From the NCBI RefSeq assembly GCF_007830295.1, contig NZ_VLKC01000002.1, positions 2,636,203 through 2,700,202 of the forward strand: 64,000 bases of DNA, in the 5' to 3' direction. How positions within the stretch are numbered: position 1 is the first letter of the stretch; the number at the start of each line of letters is the position of its first letter. Made by a program: the position numbers and the translations under genes. Of this stretch, positions 25,675 through 34,442 are shown piece by piece. Source of the DNA: Sporomusa sp. KB1 (GTDB lineage Bacteria; Bacillota; Negativicutes; Sporomusales; Sporomusaceae). The notes below the pieces were generated by a model. It was given only the letters and a program-made list of their open reading frames with translations. It did no database searches and was not told the DNA's origin.

Positions 25675-26280
25675 ATGCTTGTAGATTTAAGTATTAAAGA
25701 TTTTGCGAATAAGGTAGCTTCCTATGAATCAGTAGTCCCTGCAGGCGGTTGTGTTATGGCACTGTCAGGCTTAATGGGAGTTTGTTTACTGGAAATGTCT
25801 GTAGACTCGGTTTATGGACGCCCAGAGGGGGAAAAGGCTCAAGACCTTTTACAAAAGGTAAAAACACAGTTAACGGCATTACATAGCGAATTGTTAACCT
25901 ATGTCGACAAAGATGCACAGGCATATGGCGGGGTGCTTGCAGCCTACAAATTGCAGAAATCCACCCTAAAAGAAACAGAACACCGCCAGGCTGAAATTGA
26001 AGCCGCCGCTTTGTCGGCTATTGAAATACCTTTGAAAATAAGCGCAGCCTGTATCGCGGCCTTGGAACCAGGCATTATGCTGTTGCCAAAGGTTAAGCAG
26101 GGTGTACTGGGGGATTTAAAGATAGGCTTATTGGTGACTAAAGCAAGTATTGAAGGTTCACTTGCAGCTGCAAGAATGAATTTGTCGCTAATCAAGGAAG
26201 AGAAACTCGTCAAGGAATTGCGAGCTCGGATTGATGAACTGCAAGTAGAATTTGATAAGGCAATGACTAAGTTGGGGTAG
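25675..26280 (+). CDS. Cyclodeaminase/cyclohydrolase family protein (FTCD_C-like)
   Basis: A 201-residue protein of the formimidoyltetrahydrofolate cyclodeaminase family: KDFANKVASYESVVPAGGCVMALSGLMG at the N-terminus, a helical core with DAQAYGGVLAAYKL and a family-like SIEGSLAAARMNL near the end. Family members convert 5-formimino-THF to methenyl-THF, or act as methenyl-THF cyclohydrolases; which applies here is not decidable. ATG 25675 has GGAGAAG upstream; GTG 25663 is an alternative. It lies ahead of hcp with 242 bp between and no clear terminator, behind a Crp/Fnr-like promoter. Confidence 0.85.
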   Translation: MLVDLSIKDFANKVASYESVVPAGGCVMALSGLMGVCLLEMSVDSVYGRPEGEKAQDLLQKVKTQLTALHSELLTYVDKDAQAYGGVLAAYKLQKSTLKETEHRQAEIEAAALSAIEIPLKISAACIAALEPGIMLLPKVKQGVLGDLKIGLLVTKASIEGSLAAARMNLSLIKEEKLVKELRARIDELQVEFDKAMTKLG

Positions 26281-26522
26281 TTCATTCCTGGCAATGCCGA
26301 ATGGGAACAGAGACACTGTCTTTGTTCGGAAAGTATAGTGGGGTTGCTGATAATATTGTTGCATGAGCAGGAACACCTGTACCTATAAAACAAAGTCGAA
26401 GCAACGAATAATTGGTGAATTTTTGAAAAATATTGAAGGATATTAGTTGCTATTTAGCGAATAGGAGTATTGAACGAAAATTTAGAAATGTATTCTAATT
26501 CGTATTAAAGGAGGATAAGTCA

Positions 26523-28085
26523 ATGTCGATGTTTTGTTTTCAATGTGAACAGACTGCTGGTGGCAAGGGCTGTACCAAAATAGGTGTATGTGGCAAACAG
26601 CCAGATGTAGCTAACAATCTGGATGGGCTTACGTGCGCGTTGATTGGTTTGGCCAGAGCAGCACAGGGCAAAAGTGCAGGCAAGACAGCTAACGAACTAG
26701 TACGACAAGGGCTTTTCACCACCGTTACAAATGTTTGCTTTGACAGTGACCGAATAAAGGTACTAATTGAGCAAATTCATGCCGAAAAGAATAAATTGGA
26801 TTTAATGGCGGAGGATTTTGATCCAAGTGAGCTATGGACTGGTGAAACCGACATTGTATCACTTCGTTCCACCTTATTGCTTGGAATGCGTGGAATGGCG
26901 GCCTACGCCGAACATGCAGCTGTATTAGGTAAAGAAAATCCGGAAGTTATGGCTTGGTTTTATAAAGGCCTGAAAGCACTGGGCGAGGAACACACTGCTG
27001 AGCAGTGGCTTGACCTCTTGATGGAGTTTGGAAAAGTCAATCTGGCCTGTATGGAACTTCTTGATGAGGCCAACACCTCTACTTATGGTCAGCCAAAACC
27101 TACTAAAGTAACTTTGAAGGTAGAAAAAGGGCCATTCATTGTTGTTACCGGCCACGATCTACTGGACTTAAAACAACTTCTGGAACAAACCGAAGGAAAA
27201 GGTGTCAACATCTATACTCATGGTGAGATGCTGCCAGCCCATGGATATCCTGAGCTAAATAAATATGCGCATCTTAAAGGCAATTTTGGCACAGCCTGGC
27301 AGAATCAACAGAAAGAATTTGATAACATACCGGCACCCATTTTATTTACTACAAACTGTTTGATGGTGCCAAGGAGCACCTATAGCGACCGCGTATTTAC
27401 CACCTCGGTAGTGGCGTTCCCCGGAGCAACGCACATTTCGGGCTCGCAGCATGTAAAAGATTTTTCAGCACTCATTAATAAAGCCATTGAGCTGGGTGGC
27501 TGGTCTGAAGACAAACAATTTACCGGTATCAACGGTGGTACAGAGGTGATGACAGGGTTTGCCCGCAATACTGTTCTTAGTGTTGCCGGAACTGTTATTG
27601 ATGCGGTAAAAGCAGGGGCCATTAAGCATTTCTTCCTGGTCGGTGGCTGTGACGGTGCAAAGCCAGGCCGGAACTACTATACCGAATTCGTAAAAAAAGC
27701 ACCGAAGGATACGGTTATATTGACACTGGCGTGCGGAAAGTATCGGTTTAATGACCTTAACATCGGGGAAATCGGTGGATTGCCGCGGATTATGGATATG
27801 GGGCAATGTAATGATGCTTATTCGGCAATCCAAGTGGCGGTTGCACTGGCAGAGGCGTTTAAATGCGGCGTTAATGACTTGCCGCTTACTTTGGTCCTTT
27901 CCTGGTATGAACAAAAGGCCGTCTGTATTTTGCTCACGCTGCTTGCTCTTGGTATCAAAAATATATACATTGGCCCTTCGCTGCCAGCATTCTTATCACC
28001 AAATGTAATTAATATTCTAGTATCCAAGTTTGATCTTCACCCGATTACTACACCGGAAAATGACCTCCAGGCTATATTGAAGTAA
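26523..28085 (+). CDS. hcp: Hydroxylamine reductase / hybrid-cluster protein
   Basis: A 520-residue Hcp. The N-terminal cysteine motif C-X2-C-X8-C-X5-C (CFQCEQTAGGKGC then GVC) binds the [4Fe-4S] cluster of the class found in strict anaerobes. Hybrid-cluster ligands are visible later in MVTGHD-like VVTGHDLLDL, NCLMVP, VGGCDGA, LACGKYRF and PLTLVLSWYEQKA. Hcp reduces nitric oxide (and hydroxylamine in vitro) and protects against nitrosative stress. RBS AAGGAGG precedes the start. No hcr reductase gene is adjacent, as usual in anaerobes. Confidence 0.95.
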   Translation: MSMFCFQCEQTAGGKGCTKIGVCGKQPDVANNLDGLTCALIGLARAAQGKSAGKTANELVRQGLFTTVTNVCFDSDRIKVLIEQIHAEKNKLDLMAEDFDPSELWTGETDIVSLRSTLLLGMRGMAAYAEHAAVLGKENPEVMAWFYKGLKALGEEHTAEQWLDLLMEFGKVNLACMELLDEANTSTYGQPKPTKVTLKVEKGPFIVVTGHDLLDLKQLLEQTEGKGVNIYTHGEMLPAHGYPELNKYAHLKGNFGTAWQNQQKEFDNIPAPILFTTNCLMVPRSTYSDRVFTTSVVAFPGATHISGSQHVKDFSALINKAIELGGWSEDKQFTGINGGTEVMTGFARNTVLSVAGTVIDAVKAGAIKHFFLVGGCDGAKPGRNYYTEFVKKAPKDTVILTLACGKYRFNDLNIGEIGGLPRIMDMGQCNDAYSAIQVAVALAEAFKCGVNDLPLTLVLSWYEQKAVCILLTLLALGIKNIYIGPSLPAFLSPNVINILVSKFDLHPITTPENDLQAILK

Positions 28086-28116
28086 GCTGATTGGCGCAAG
28101 CCATGCTTTCTGTATA

Positions 28117-28153
28117 AATACCCGCCTAAAACGTAATGTTTTAGGCGGGTATT
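28117..28153 (+). terminator. Terminator after hcp (copy 1 of a repeated terminator)
   Basis: Arms 28117-28132 and 28138-28153 form a perfect 16-bp stem with loop GTAAT. The whole stretch 28091-28173 recurs almost unchanged at 33730-33811, and the core resembles the terminator at 53743. Confidence 0.8.
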
Positions 28154-28245
28154 GCAGGTATATACAGTAGTAAACGAATAGATTGTGGTATAACGGTAAA
28201 TATTATACATAGGCTTCTGAAAATTTATTATGGAGGTGGCTATGT

Positions 28246-28458
28246 ATGCCAAATAAAGGCGGAGTTATGTCAGAAGAAACGAAATATAAATTGGCTAATG
28301 ATCTCGGATTTGGTGACAAAGTCAGTGACCATGACTGGAGCGACGTTACTACGGGGGAAGTTGGGTCTATGGTTAGAGAAGCCATCCGGCGTGGTAGTGA
28401 AGCAGTAGAAAAAGAAGCGCAAGTTGAAAATGGTGCAGTTCATCAGAATGCTAAATAA
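28246..28458 (+). CDS. Small acid-soluble spore protein, alpha/beta type
   Basis: A 70-residue protein with the alpha/beta-SASP pattern: KYKLANDLGFGDKV (equivalent to the KYEIA...G segment), then a tryptophan-containing turn DWSDVTTGEVGSMVREAIRRG, where SASPs have LTTREAGSVGGEMVR-type sequence. Such proteins coat spore DNA and are cleaved on germination by GPR at a Glu in the (T)(T)xExG region, here TTGEVG. The ATG follows GGAGG by 9 nt. The match is diverged, but the length and pattern fit. A broken copy lies at 30600-30728. Confidence 0.75.
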   Translation: MPNKGGVMSEETKYKLANDLGFGDKVSDHDWSDVTTGEVGSMVREAIRRGSEAVEKEAQVENGAVHQNAK

Positions 28459-28460
28459 AT

Positions 28461-28508
28461 AAAATGACCTGAAGTTTCATTAAAAAATGAGACTTCAGGT
28501 CATTTTTG
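28461..28508 (+). terminator. Terminator of the SASP gene
   Basis: AAAATGACCTGAAGT (28461-28475) pairs with ACTTCAGGTCATTTT (28492-28506), followed by TTG. A close homologue follows the SASP remnant at 30731-30776. It also serves the convergent MFS gene. Confidence 0.85.
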
Positions 28509-28558
28509 TTGCATAACATGCCAGTGAGCGGATGCTTGTGGAATTTTACCAGTATATG

Positions 28559-29746
28559 CTAATTATTTTTTTCTGTGAAATAATATAATAATGCTATAAC
28601 TGGCATACTTAGTCCGAGAATAGATGCAAACATCCAGCCACCATAAGCATATGCCCAGCCGCCTAATGCAGATCCAATTGCCCCACCGATAAAGAAAACA
28701 GCCATAAATACTCCGTTTACGCGTCCACGTATTTCGCTGCCTAGTGAATAAATCGCACGCTGACCAAGAACGAGATTACCGGATACTGCCATATCTAAAG
28801 TAATGGCTGCAATGACAAGCATCATTAAAGCGATGGTTGAAGAATCTTTAAATATATGTGTAAGCAAAAAAGATAGAATCGCAATGACAATGGCCAAACC
28901 CGTCAATCGTTTGGTCCAGCCCTTATCGGCCAATCTTCCTGCGATAGGAGCAGCTATGGCACCTGCCACACCGGCAAGGGCGAATAAGGCAATGCCCTGC
29001 TGTGATAAATGAAAATGACTGGCCAGCCATAAAGGGATTACCGTCCAAAACAGACTGAAAGCACTGAATAAGCAAGCTTGATAGAATGCACGGCGGCGTA
29101 ATACAGCTTTCGTTGTAAAAAGTGACCACAAGGAACGAATTAAACCACCATAATTCATGGTTGGCAAGGGGTTTCGTTCGGGAAGAACGAAAGCTAACAG
29201 TACAGCCAATATAGTTGTAATGCCGGCAGAGAGAATAAAGATTGCCTGCCAGCCCCAAAGGTCAGTAACAAAGCTTGCTACTGGCCGGGCAAGCATGATT
29301 CCGAGCAGTAGCCCGCTCATTACATTGCCTACCACTTGGCCGCGCCGTTCTTCCGTTGCTAAATGAGCTGCATAGGGCACCAGTATTTGCGTTGCTACAG
29401 AACCCAGCCCGATGAACATTGCCGCTATAAGAAAAAATAGTGCATGATGCGTAAGGGCTGCTGTGACTAATGCGCAAATCACAATTACTAATGTGGAGGA
29501 AATTAACCGTCGATTTTCAATGAGATCACAAAGGGGGACAATAAATAATAATCCAGCAACATAGCCAATTTGCGTTAACGTTACGATTAATCCTGCTGAC
29601 GCTAGAGGAAGATGGGTATCGGTACTGATAGGGCCAACTAAAGGTTGCGCATAATAAAGATTAGCAACAATCACGCCACATGCAATAGCTAGCAGAACGG
29701 TAATCCAATTTGGGACTTGCCTGGTTTTTGATTGTACAGTATTCAT
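28559..29746 (-). CDS. Major facilitator superfamily transporter
   Basis: A 395-residue MFS protein with twelve hydrophobic segments, resembling the drug or small-molecule exporters of the YnfM/YgaY group: NLYYAQPLVGPI in helix 1, PLCDLIENRRLISST as the helix 2-3 loop motif, and GSALGGWAYAYGGW near the end. ATG 29746 is preceded by AGGGATATT; a longer frame reaches 29797 without RBS. It is divergent from a TetR gene, and shared operators lie between them, so it is probably an inducible exporter. Confidence 0.85.
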   Translation of the reverse strand: MNTVQSKTRQVPNWITVLLAIACGVIVANLYYAQPLVGPISTDTHLPLASAGLIVTLTQIGYVAGLLFIVPLCDLIENRRLISSTLVIVICALVTAALTHHALFFLIAAMFIGLGSVATQILVPYAAHLATEERRGQVVGNVMSGLLLGIMLARPVASFVTDLWGWQAIFILSAGITTILAVLLAFVLPERNPLPTMNYGGLIRSLWSLFTTKAVLRRRAFYQACLFSAFSLFWTVIPLWLASHFHLSQQGIALFALAGVAGAIAAPIAGRLADKGWTKRLTGLAIVIAILSFLLTHIFKDSSTIALMMLVIAAITLDMAVSGNLVLGQRAIYSLGSEIRGRVNGVFMAVFFIGGAIGSALGGWAYAYGGWMFASILGLSMPVIALLYYFTEKNN

Positions 29747-29804
29747 ATAATATCCCTGCCTTAGTTTTTTTACGTTTAAGTATTTTTGGGGGCCCAATAT
29801 AAAT

Positions 29805-29914
29805 ACTAAACGTATAGTTTATTTAATAATCATATTATAAACTAAACGTTCAGTATTTGTAAAGATGTATTTTATTTTCTTGTGAGAAAATATTTAGTAT
29901 AATGTACGTATAGT
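29805..29914. promoter_or_regulatory. Three related TetR-type operator sites in the MFS/TetR divergent promoter
   Basis: ACTAAACGTATAGT (29805-29818), ACTAAACGTTCAGT (29841-29854) and ATGTACGTATAGT (29902-29914) share an ACGT-centred imperfect palindrome. The first two start 36 bp apart. Position between divergent transporter and TetR genes supports autoregulatory operators. Confidence 0.6.
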
Positions 29915-29948
29915 TTTAGTTGGTGAAAATACACAGGGAGGTATTTTT

Positions 29949-30530
29949 TTGGAAAAGAAAAAAGGGCGTCCTCGTAACGCCGCAACGGAAAAAGCGATTC
30001 TTGCTGCTTCCTATGATTTGTTGCTAGAGAATGGCTTTGGAACCGTAACTGTTGAGAAAATTGCTGAACGGGCCAAGGTGAGTAAAGCGACCATTTATAA
30101 ATGGTGGCCCAACAAAGCTGCGGTTGTTATGGACGGCTTTCTATCTGCGGCTATGTCTAGGCTTCCCGTACCGGATACAGGTTCCGTTATTAATGATATA
30201 GTCATTCAGGCTAGCAATTTAGCCAAGTTTCTAATTAGTCGGGAAGGCAAAGTAATCAATGAATTAATTGCAGAAGGACAATTTGATTTAAAGTTGGCGG
30301 AAGAATATCGATCAAGGTATTTTAATCCCCGGCGACTTGATTCGCGGCGAATTTTAGAGCGAGGGGTGCAAAGAGGAGAGCTAAAGAAGGACCTGGATAT
30401 TGAATTGTGTATTGACTTAATTTATGGTCCGCTTTTCTATCGTTTGTTAGTAACAGGCGAAAAATTAGATGAATCTTTTATAAGAGTCTTAATAAATTAT
30501 GCTTTTGAAGGCATTCATTTAAAGAGATAA
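29949..30530 (+). CDS. TetR/AcrR-family regulator
   Basis: A 193-residue regulator. The N-terminal KKKGRPRNAATEKAILAASY and the helix-turn-helix (VEKIAERAKVSKATIYKWWPNK) are typical of the TetR group with a TetR_C_11-like ligand domain. The start is TTG, placed 7 nt after GGGAGG; no ATG is available before the DNA-binding domain. Divergent from the MFS exporter it probably represses. Confidence 0.9.
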   Translation: MEKKKGRPRNAATEKAILAASYDLLLENGFGTVTVEKIAERAKVSKATIYKWWPNKAAVVMDGFLSAAMSRLPVPDTGSVINDIVIQASNLAKFLISREGKVINELIAEGQFDLKLAEEYRSRYFNPRRLDSRRILERGVQRGELKKDLDIELCIDLIYGPLFYRLLVTGEKLDESFIRVLINYAFEGIHLKR

Positions 30531-30599
30531 CTTATAGAAACTGTATATAGAAACGAATGGCGGTTATCTTACTTTTCTCTACATCGTTATAGAGTAACC

Positions 30600-30728
30600 T
30601 CACATTGGAGCGATGTGACAACAGGCGAAGTTGGATCCATGGTCAGAGAAGCTATTAAGTGCGGCAGTGAAGCCGTGGAAAAAGAAGCGCAAACTCAAAA
30701 CGGCGCAGCCCATCAGAATGCAAAATAA
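30600..30728 (+). pseudogene. Truncated second SASP gene
   Basis: In frame from 30600, HWSDVTTGEVGSMVREAI and the end EAVEKEAQTQNGAAHQNAK copy the last two thirds of the SASP at 28246 (about 85% identical at residue level by eye), with a Cys replacing Arg after the AIK. The N-terminal about 24 codons with the ATG and RBS are absent; the bases before 30600 show no similarity. The terminator behind it is also duplicated. It is a decayed paralogue, probably from a segmental duplication. Confidence 0.75.
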
Positions 30729-30730
30729 AT

Positions 30731-30776
30731 AAAAATGGCCTGAAGTTATTTCTATTGGACTTCAGGTCATTTTTTT
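30731..30776 (+). terminator. Terminator after the SASP remnant
   Basis: Stem CCTGAAGT / ACTTCAGG (within 30731-30770) with flanking A and T runs; homologous in stem and flank (TTTTTGTTGCAT) to the terminator at 28461. Confidence 0.8.
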
Positions 30777-30853
30777 GTTGCATCACATGCCATTGATGGC
30801 ATGTCCATAAAGGCATTTCAAAGGGAGATTAGCTCAAAGAAAAATCTTTACAT

Positions 30854-31771
30854 TTAATCCATATCCTCATTATTATCTTTGCCTAAAAAATTAGTTCCAA
30901 CAACCCCGATAATGATGATGGCTGCGCCAATTACGTGAAAGTATTCTAGTTTTTCATGTAGAAAAACAACTCCGGCAAAGATGGTGATAAGTGTAGCCAA
31001 ATTATTGAATACGCTCATCTTTGAGGCTTCCATTTTTGACAGGGCATAGTTGGATAAAAAAGACGTCCCCAATGATGATAACACACCAAGATATAAGGTA
31101 GAGACAAAAAAATTTCTATTTGTAAAAGGTGCAAAATAGTAAGCAAGAGTATGAGCTGTGACGTGTTGTATAATAGCGATGCCATTGAATGTAATCATGC
31201 CAAGCATCGCCATAATATAGGTCAATACGGTGAGTGAATATTGCCTAGTCAAATTTCGGGCTAAAACATTGTAACAAGCTGCGGACAATGTCGAAAGGAG
31301 AATAAGAATAATTCCTTTCGTGTTTGCTAGTTCAGGCACAAAGCCTTTCATAACAAAGATGTAAACGACTCCTGCGACGGACAATAAAGTAGATAGCTTT
31401 TGCCATTTGGTCGAGTGTTCTTTTAAAAAATGGGCGGCAAGAACTAATGTGAATATCGGCACTGAAGCTTGAATTATTCCCGCTTCGGATGAAGAAGTAT
31501 AAACTAGGCCAAACGCTTGGAAAGCAAAAAATAAAGCTGGATAAAGTGTCGCTAATGGTAGTATTGCTATAAAGTCTTTGCTATTAATATCTAACCGGAC
31601 TTGCTTTGCTACAAGAGGTATGGAAGCAGCCAAAAAAGCAATGGTGAAGCGATGCGCCAATGTATCCATGGGACTGGCTGATGTTAAAGCTATTTTTACG
31701 AACATAAACGAGAAGCCGATAATGAGAGCATATAATAGTGCCGCAAAATACGCTTTGTTAAGTCGTGTCAT
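30854..31771 (-). CDS. EamA/DMT-family transporter
   Basis: A 305-residue inner-membrane protein with ten helices in two EamA repeats; the first begins AYFAALLYALIIGFSFMFVKIAL and the second near TKGIILILLSTLSAACYNVLAR, ending with the typical EYFHVIGAAIIIIGVVGTNFL. Family members export amino acids or metabolites. ATG 31771 is preceded by GGAGG at 9 nt; the frame running to 31840 is not supported. It is divergent from a MocR-type regulator, a common pairing for amine or amino-acid exporters. Confidence 0.88.
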   Translation of the reverse strand: MTRLNKAYFAALLYALIIGFSFMFVKIALTSASPMDTLAHRFTIAFLAASIPLVAKQVRLDINSKDFIAILPLATLYPALFFAFQAFGLVYTSSSEAGIIQASVPIFTLVLAAHFLKEHSTKWQKLSTLLSVAGVVYIFVMKGFVPELANTKGIILILLSTLSAACYNVLARNLTRQYSLTVLTYIMAMLGMITFNGIAIIQHVTAHTLAYYFAPFTNRNFFVSTLYLGVLSSLGTSFLSNYALSKMEASKMSVFNNLATLITIFAGVVFLHEKLEYFHVIGAAIIIIGVVGTNFLGKDNNEDMD

Positions 31772-31835
31772 GATAAATATCCTCCGAGTATTATAATTTT
31801 TATTTGAATTTATGGTAATGTAAATAGCGCAGATG

Positions 31836-31861
31836 TACAATAAAAATAAAAACGAATTGTA
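31836..31861. promoter_or_regulatory. Inverted repeat in the EamA/MocR divergent promoter
   Basis: TACAAT (31836-31841) and ATTGTA (31856-31861) with a 14-bp spacer lie 26 bp before the MocR start. MocR regulators often bind spaced sites between divergent genes. Weak support from sequence alone. Confidence 0.3.
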
Positions 31862-31887
31862 TGGTTACAGTTTATTGAGGGAGCGTC

Positions 31888-33249
31888 ATGTATAAATATC
31901 TTTCTTTAGTAAACGAGTTGGAAAAAATGATTCAAACAAATCAATATGAAGCGGGGGCAAAGCTTCCTTCGATTCGTGATCTGTCTGAACAATATCAATG
32001 CAGCATGAATACGGTAATTAAAGCATTTCAAAAATTGGAAAGGCAGGATATGGTGTTTGCTATACCCCAGAGTGGGTACTATGTAGTGCAAAAGAAGTTT
32101 GATGTAATAAAAAAGAATAAAAACCAAGAATTGAATTTCGTCTCTACTGCGCCGAATTGGAGTGAGTTTCCTTATTTGGATTTTCAACATTCTCTAAATA
32201 AAGCCATTGATACTTATCGGCAAGAACTATTTAATTATGGAACACCGAGGGGATTACCATCCTTAATTAAAGTTGTACACAAACAACTAGCAACTTATCA
32301 AATTTTTACCAACCAAGAAAATATTTTTATTACTTCCGGCGTCCAGCAGGCGCTGGCAATTTTAAACGCTCTTCCATTTCCCAATAATAAAAACAAGATA
32401 TTAGTGGAACAACCAAGTTATCACTTATTTATTGAGCATTTACAGGTGTACAAAATACCAGCGATTGGAATAAGTAGAACAGCCAACGGTATTGATTTAG
32501 TTGAACTAGAGCACATTTTTCGCGACGAAGATGTCAAATTTTTTTATACCATGCCAAGATTTCACAATCCGCTGGGAACCTCCTATTCTCAGAAAGAGAA
32601 AATAGAAATTGTTAAACTAGCAGCAAAATATGATGTTTATATTGTAGAAGATGATTATTTAGCCGATTATGAAGAAAATTCCAAAGTAGATCCGCTGTAT
32701 GCTTATGATACCAATGGCAAGGTTATTTATTTAAAAAGTTATTCAAAGATTATGTTCCCTGGTTTGCGGGTTGGAGTGGTGGTTCTACCTAAAGATTTAG
32801 TAGAAAAATTTCAGCAGTATAAAAAGATTGCCGATATCGACAGCTCAATGATTTCACAAGCTGCGCTGGAAATAGATATAAAAAGCGGTATGTTTGAACA
32901 ACACAAACGAAAAATTCGTTCTCGCTATCTGTCGCGCGCAAAACTTCTATATGAATCTCTTGAAAAGTATAGTAATGAGAATTTAGACATAGAAAAAATT
33001 AAAATTCCTTCGTCGCTTTGTATGCATGCACATATTGTCTTACATAAAAATATCAATAGCAACCAATTACTTAGAAACTTAAAGAAACAAGGCGTGCTAA
33101 TAGAATTGGCAAAAGCCAATTATCTAGAAACATTTCAGCAAATAAATATTTTGAAGTTAAATGTTTCTAGTGTCGATGAGTCAAAAATTGAGGAAGGAGT
33201 AAAGCGAATAGTAAAAGAAATTAATAATGCAAGCAGAAAGAAATTTTAG
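31888..33249 (+). CDS. MocR-type GntR/aminotransferase fusion regulator
   Basis: A 453-residue regulator: N-terminal GntR winged helix (about 1-70; AGAKLPSIRDLSEQYQCSMNTVIKAF) joined to a fold-type I aminotransferase-like domain that binds PLP. The Schiff-base lysine is in LKSYSKIMFPGLRVG; EDDYLADYE and the MPRFHNPLG segment are the usual PLP-ring contacts. MocR proteins sense amino acids or vitamers through PLP. ATG 31888 follows GAGGGAG. It probably controls the divergent EamA transporter. Codon use is strongly AT-rich relative to the TCA and asr genes. Confidence 0.9.
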   Translation: MYKYLSLVNELEKMIQTNQYEAGAKLPSIRDLSEQYQCSMNTVIKAFQKLERQDMVFAIPQSGYYVVQKKFDVIKKNKNQELNFVSTAPNWSEFPYLDFQHSLNKAIDTYRQELFNYGTPRGLPSLIKVVHKQLATYQIFTNQENIFITSGVQQALAILNALPFPNNKNKILVEQPSYHLFIEHLQVYKIPAIGISRTANGIDLVELEHIFRDEDVKFFYTMPRFHNPLGTSYSQKEKIEIVKLAAKYDVYIVEDDYLADYEENSKVDPLYAYDTNGKVIYLKSYSKIMFPGLRVGVVVLPKDLVEKFQQYKKIADIDSSMISQAALEIDIKSGMFEQHKRKIRSRYLSRAKLLYESLEKYSNENLDIEKIKIPSSLCMHAHIVLHKNINSNQLLRNLKKQGVLIELAKANYLETFQQINILKLNVSSVDESKIEEGVKRIVKEINNASRKKF

Positions 33250-33364
33250 AGAGGTTACGGCATGTCATGGAACACTAATGACATGACTTTTGGGTATTTG
33301 TAATGTTATGGAAGTAGCGCAAAGCTAACATATCAATCAGGTTTATCCTAAGAATCCAAGTATA

Positions 33365-33520
33365 TGCAATTGCTTGAATGTTTGCCGGGCGTCCCTCGCT
33401 GTTACCCAATTTTATGATGAAGTGTTGAGTCTGAGTGGACTTACAATCACTCAATTGGGGATGCTGCGGCACCTTGAGTTGGCGGAATTGACCACAATTA
33501 GTCATCTGGCCGACAGCGTA
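33365..33520 (+). pseudogene. Remnant of a MarR-family regulator
   Basis: The frame reads CNCLNVCRASLAVTQFYDE...SGLTITQLGMLRHLE..TTISHLADSV, which is the N-terminal 50 or so residues of MarR-type regulators just before the recognition helix. No suitable start or RBS is visible and the sequence diverges after 33520. The remaining interval 33250-33911 holds no intact gene. Confidence 0.6.
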
Positions 33521-33670
33521 TCAAGGTGTTTAAGGTTAATTGGGGGCATTTGGGAGTGCGCAGGAACGGAATAAATTGTTGAACCCGATTGTTGGCAAGA
33601 TAACTTATAACCTATCCGCAGACCCGGACAAACATAACGAGGAGGAGTTCAAAAAAGGTCCCTTGCATAA

Positions 33671-33716
33671 TATGAGCATGAAGGATTATCCTTCATGCTC
33701 ATATTTCGTTTTTTAA
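33671..33716. terminator. Strong hairpin in the decayed interval
   Basis: A perfect 15-bp stem joins 33671-33685 to 33689-33703 (TATGAGCATGAAGGA and its complement, 3-nt loop), followed by TTTCGTTTTTT. Likely the terminator of a gene that has since decayed. Confidence 0.7.
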
Positions 33717-33729
33717 TGAGTTCTTGTAT

Positions 33730-33811
33730 TTGGCGCAAGCCATGCTTTCTGTATAAATACCCGCCAAAAACGTAATGTTTTAGGCGGGTATTGCTGGTAT
33801 ATCAGTAGTAT
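33730..33811 (+). repeat. Second copy of the post-hcp terminator block
   Basis: This stretch repeats 28091-28173 with a handful of differences, including the sequence before the stem (TTGGCGCAAGCCATGCTTTC) and after it. The hairpin arms are 33756-33771 and about 33777-33792. It implies a past duplication of the hcp 3' flank. Confidence 0.85.
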
Positions 33812-33911
33812 AATAAGTGTGTGAGAAACAGCGCACTTTGCTAAGCCATCTTGCACTGTAAGTGACGATATACAATGGTTTTAATCAAAACAATCAACTG
33901 GAGGGTCGGAT

Positions 33912-34364
33912 ATGATTTCGATAGAAAGCATTCAGTTAGCAGATCTGCAGCAGTATGCAGTGTTATGTAATGCGCTTTTTGGATCTAAAACCAATATGGC
34001 TCAATTGGAAAAGACAGTTAAGAAAATTATCAGTAACCCGGACTATATTTTAGTTGGAGCAAAGGATGAGAACAAACAATTAGTGGGAGCTGTAACGGGT
34101 ATTACATGCATGGATACAGTGGGTGAATGCCAACCTTTCATGGTGCTTGAGAACCTTATTGTGAGTGAAAAGAGTCGAAGGCGGGGAGTGGGGAAGCAGT
34201 TAGTAAATTATATTGAAAATAATGCTCGTGACCGGAATTGTTACTTTGTTATGCTTATGTCGCTGATTAAGAGAAAAGAAGCCCATATGTTCTATGAAGC
34301 TATCGGGTACTCGAAGGACATCGCGCAAGGATATAAAAAATATTTGCAGGGTGTATCCCAATAA
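33912..34364 (+). CDS. GNAT-family N-acetyltransferase
   Basis: A 150-residue acetyltransferase. The acetyl-CoA binding motif is visible as LENLIVSEKSRRRGVGKQLV (Q/RxxGxG/A type), with a preceding beta strand (YILVGAKDENKQLVGAVTGI) and the C-terminal FYEAIGYSKD. The substrate is unknown. ATG 33912 follows GGAGGG by 7 nt. It stands alone between a decayed region and the copper operon. Confidence 0.85.
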   Translation: MISIESIQLADLQQYAVLCNALFGSKTNMAQLEKTVKKIISNPDYILVGAKDENKQLVGAVTGITCMDTVGECQPFMVLENLIVSEKSRRRGVGKQLVNYIENNARDRNCYFVMLMSLIKRKEAHMFYEAIGYSKDIAQGYKKYLQGVSQ

Positions 34365-34442
34365 GGTTTATTAGCTGCTGTCGAGGTATATTTCGAAGAA
34401 AAATCCTAAACATAAGTGTTGACGAAAACGAATTACAAGTCT

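Noticed and set aside
25449..25676. 75-codon minus-strand frame between tetR and the cyclodeaminase gene
   Set aside because: It covers the predicted Crp/Fnr-type promoter and lacks a start signal.
26305..26327. Hairpin GAACAGAGAC / GTCTTTGTTC between cyclodeaminase and hcp, considered as a terminator
   Set aside because: No T-run follows and the loop is only 3 nt; hcp may be co-transcribed with the upstream gene.
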